This document shows positions 4,732 to 5,189 of a DNA stretch of 5,189 nucleotides, piece after piece. The position numbers were made by a program, and so were the translations under genes. The notes under the pieces were generated by a model that worked only from the letters and a program-made list of their open reading frames with translations, was not told where the DNA came from and did no database searches. Positions within the stretch are counted from its first letter, which is position 1; each line of letters begins with the position of its first letter. Source of the DNA: Chloroflexota bacterium (GTDB lineage Bacteria; Chloroflexota; Limnocylindria; Limnocylindrales; CSP1-4); NCBI GenBank assembly GCA_013694835.1, contig JACDBP010000183.1:1-5189 (forward strand), given 5' to 3'.

Positions 4732-5079
4732 CTACTCGGTCAGGCCCAGCACGTGGCCTTCCGGGTCGGCAACCAGGGCGAGGACGGCATTCGGTCCCGG
4801 ACTGAACTTGGGCATGATCACCGAGCCGCCCAGCTCGATGGCTCGTGCGAGCGTGGCGTCGATGTCATCGACCCGGACGTAGCCCGTGACATGTCCGGCC
4901 GAGCCATCGTGACTGGCGCCCACGCCGACGACGACGCCCGTCTGCTCCACGGTGGTCAGGCCGTAGCCACCCGGGTTGTTGGTGTCGAGCTTCCAGCCGA
5001 AGAGCTCGCTGTAGTAGCGCTGAAGGGCGACGTGGTCGCGCCCGACGATCTCGACATGGGTGATCCGCGGTTCTGTCAT
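4732..5079 (-). CDS. VOC superfamily (glyoxalase/bleomycin-resistance fold) protein
   Basis: The 115-residue product is a single vicinal-oxygen-chelate subunit, the usual size for one pair of beta-alpha-beta-beta-beta modules, and probably a dimer. The first module begins ITHVEIVGRD and contains the family signature RYYSELFGWKL (21-31). The second begins VTGYVRVDDIDATLARAIELGG and ends with DPEGHVLGLTE, the characteristic DPxGxxxGL. Metal ligands are only partly recognisable: H8 and the terminal E115 fit, but the second-module position usually held by His or Gln reads as Thr/Tyr (T65-Y67), so glyoxalase I activity is doubtful. Its substrate may be a reactive aldehyde, a drug or another small molecule. 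ATG at 5079 is chosen because GGAG lies 8 bases upstream; an in-frame ATG at 5112 would add 11 residues before the fold. It is a single-gene unit convergent with tRNA-fMet. Confidence 0.88.
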   Translation of the reverse strand: MTEPRITHVEIVGRDHVALQRYYSELFGWKLDTNNPGGYGLTTVEQTGVVVGVGASHDGSAGHVTGYVRVDDIDATLARAIELGGSVIMPKFSPGPNAVLALVADPEGHVLGLTE

Positions 5080-5087
5080 GGTCCGAT

Positions 5088-5091
5088 CTCC
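5088..5091 (-). promoter_or_regulatory. Ribosome binding site of the VOC gene
   Basis: On the minus strand CTGGAGATC places GGAG 8 bases before the ATG at 5079. This decides the start in favour of the shorter protein. Confidence 0.6.
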
Positions 5092-5104
5092 AGTTCCGGG
5101 ATGC

Positions 5105-5123
5105 GAGATCATCGAGCGATCTC
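5105..5123. promoter_or_regulatory. Inverted repeat GAGATC-N7-GATCTC upstream of the VOC gene
   Basis: GAGATC (5105-5110) and GATCTC (5118-5123) are perfect reverse complements with a 7-base centre, 26-44 bases upstream of the VOC start. The position and near-operator geometry suit a dimeric repressor, but the arms are short and no clear -10 box was found next to it. Confidence 0.3.
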
Positions 5124-5156
5124 ACCCGTCCCTCAGGGGAACGACGAACGGGCTCC

Positions 5157-5189
5157 ATGAAATCGACCGACCCTCAACGGATGCTACGG
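5157..5189 (+). CDS. Possible start of a divergent gene, cut by the window edge
   Basis: An ATG at 5157 opens a frame of 11 codons (MKSTDPQRMLR) that runs off the right edge without a stop. It would be divergent from the VOC gene. No Shine-Dalgarno sequence stands at normal distance and no -10 box is clear, so this is only a possibility. Confidence 0.18.
   Translation, partial: MKSTDPQRMLR

Noticed and set aside
5080..5112. Extra 11 residues at the N-terminus of the VOC protein from the ATG at 5112
   Set aside because: The Shine-Dalgarno site sits before the ATG at 5079, and the VOC fold begins just after it.

Overview
The window is GC-rich bacterial chromosomal DNA with strongly GC-biased third codon positions. 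Several genes appear to start right at a TAnnnT-type -10 box with no ribosome binding site, which suggests many leaderless transcripts. This fits Actinomycetota or a high-GC Chloroflexota lineage such as the Limnocylindria-like groups. No marker here decides between them. I see no transposase, integrase, phage gene, CRISPR array or rRNA.

Layout, left to right. An aminoglycoside phosphotransferase (APH(3')-like) gene on + (13-774) may begin outside the window. Positions 775-985 have no gene but hold two overlapping hairpins. Positions 986-1452 (+) look like a broken secreted or membrane-anchored protein whose signal peptide, middle and C-terminal anchor lie in three different frames. On the minus strand, 1523-2239 encodes a single-pass membrane protein with a Pro/Thr/Glu repeat linker and an extracytoplasmic beta-rich domain. 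A small + gene (2464-2832, TTG start) converges on a minus gene (2937-3548) for a secreted DUF5666-like protein, with a probable bidirectional terminator between them. The 177-bp gap at 3549-3725 holds a triple 11/12-bp direct repeat and a promoter for the divergent + alpha/beta hydrolase (3726-4571). An initiator tRNA-fMet (4582-4656) follows, with its promoter overlapping the end of the hydrolase gene and its own strong terminator. A minus-strand VOC (glyoxalase-fold) protein (4732-5079) closes the window, and a possible divergent gene starts at 5157.

The genes do not form one pathway. Most are single-gene transcription units in alternating directions: a small-molecule kinase, two or three cell-envelope proteins, a serine hydrolase, a VOC protein and a translation-initiation tRNA. 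I found no clear undescribed multi-gene system. The points most worth a second look are the three-frame disrupted gene, the direct-repeat operator between the DUF5666-like and hydrolase genes, the small two-half protein at 2464-2832, and the tRNA promoter that contains the hydrolase stop codon.
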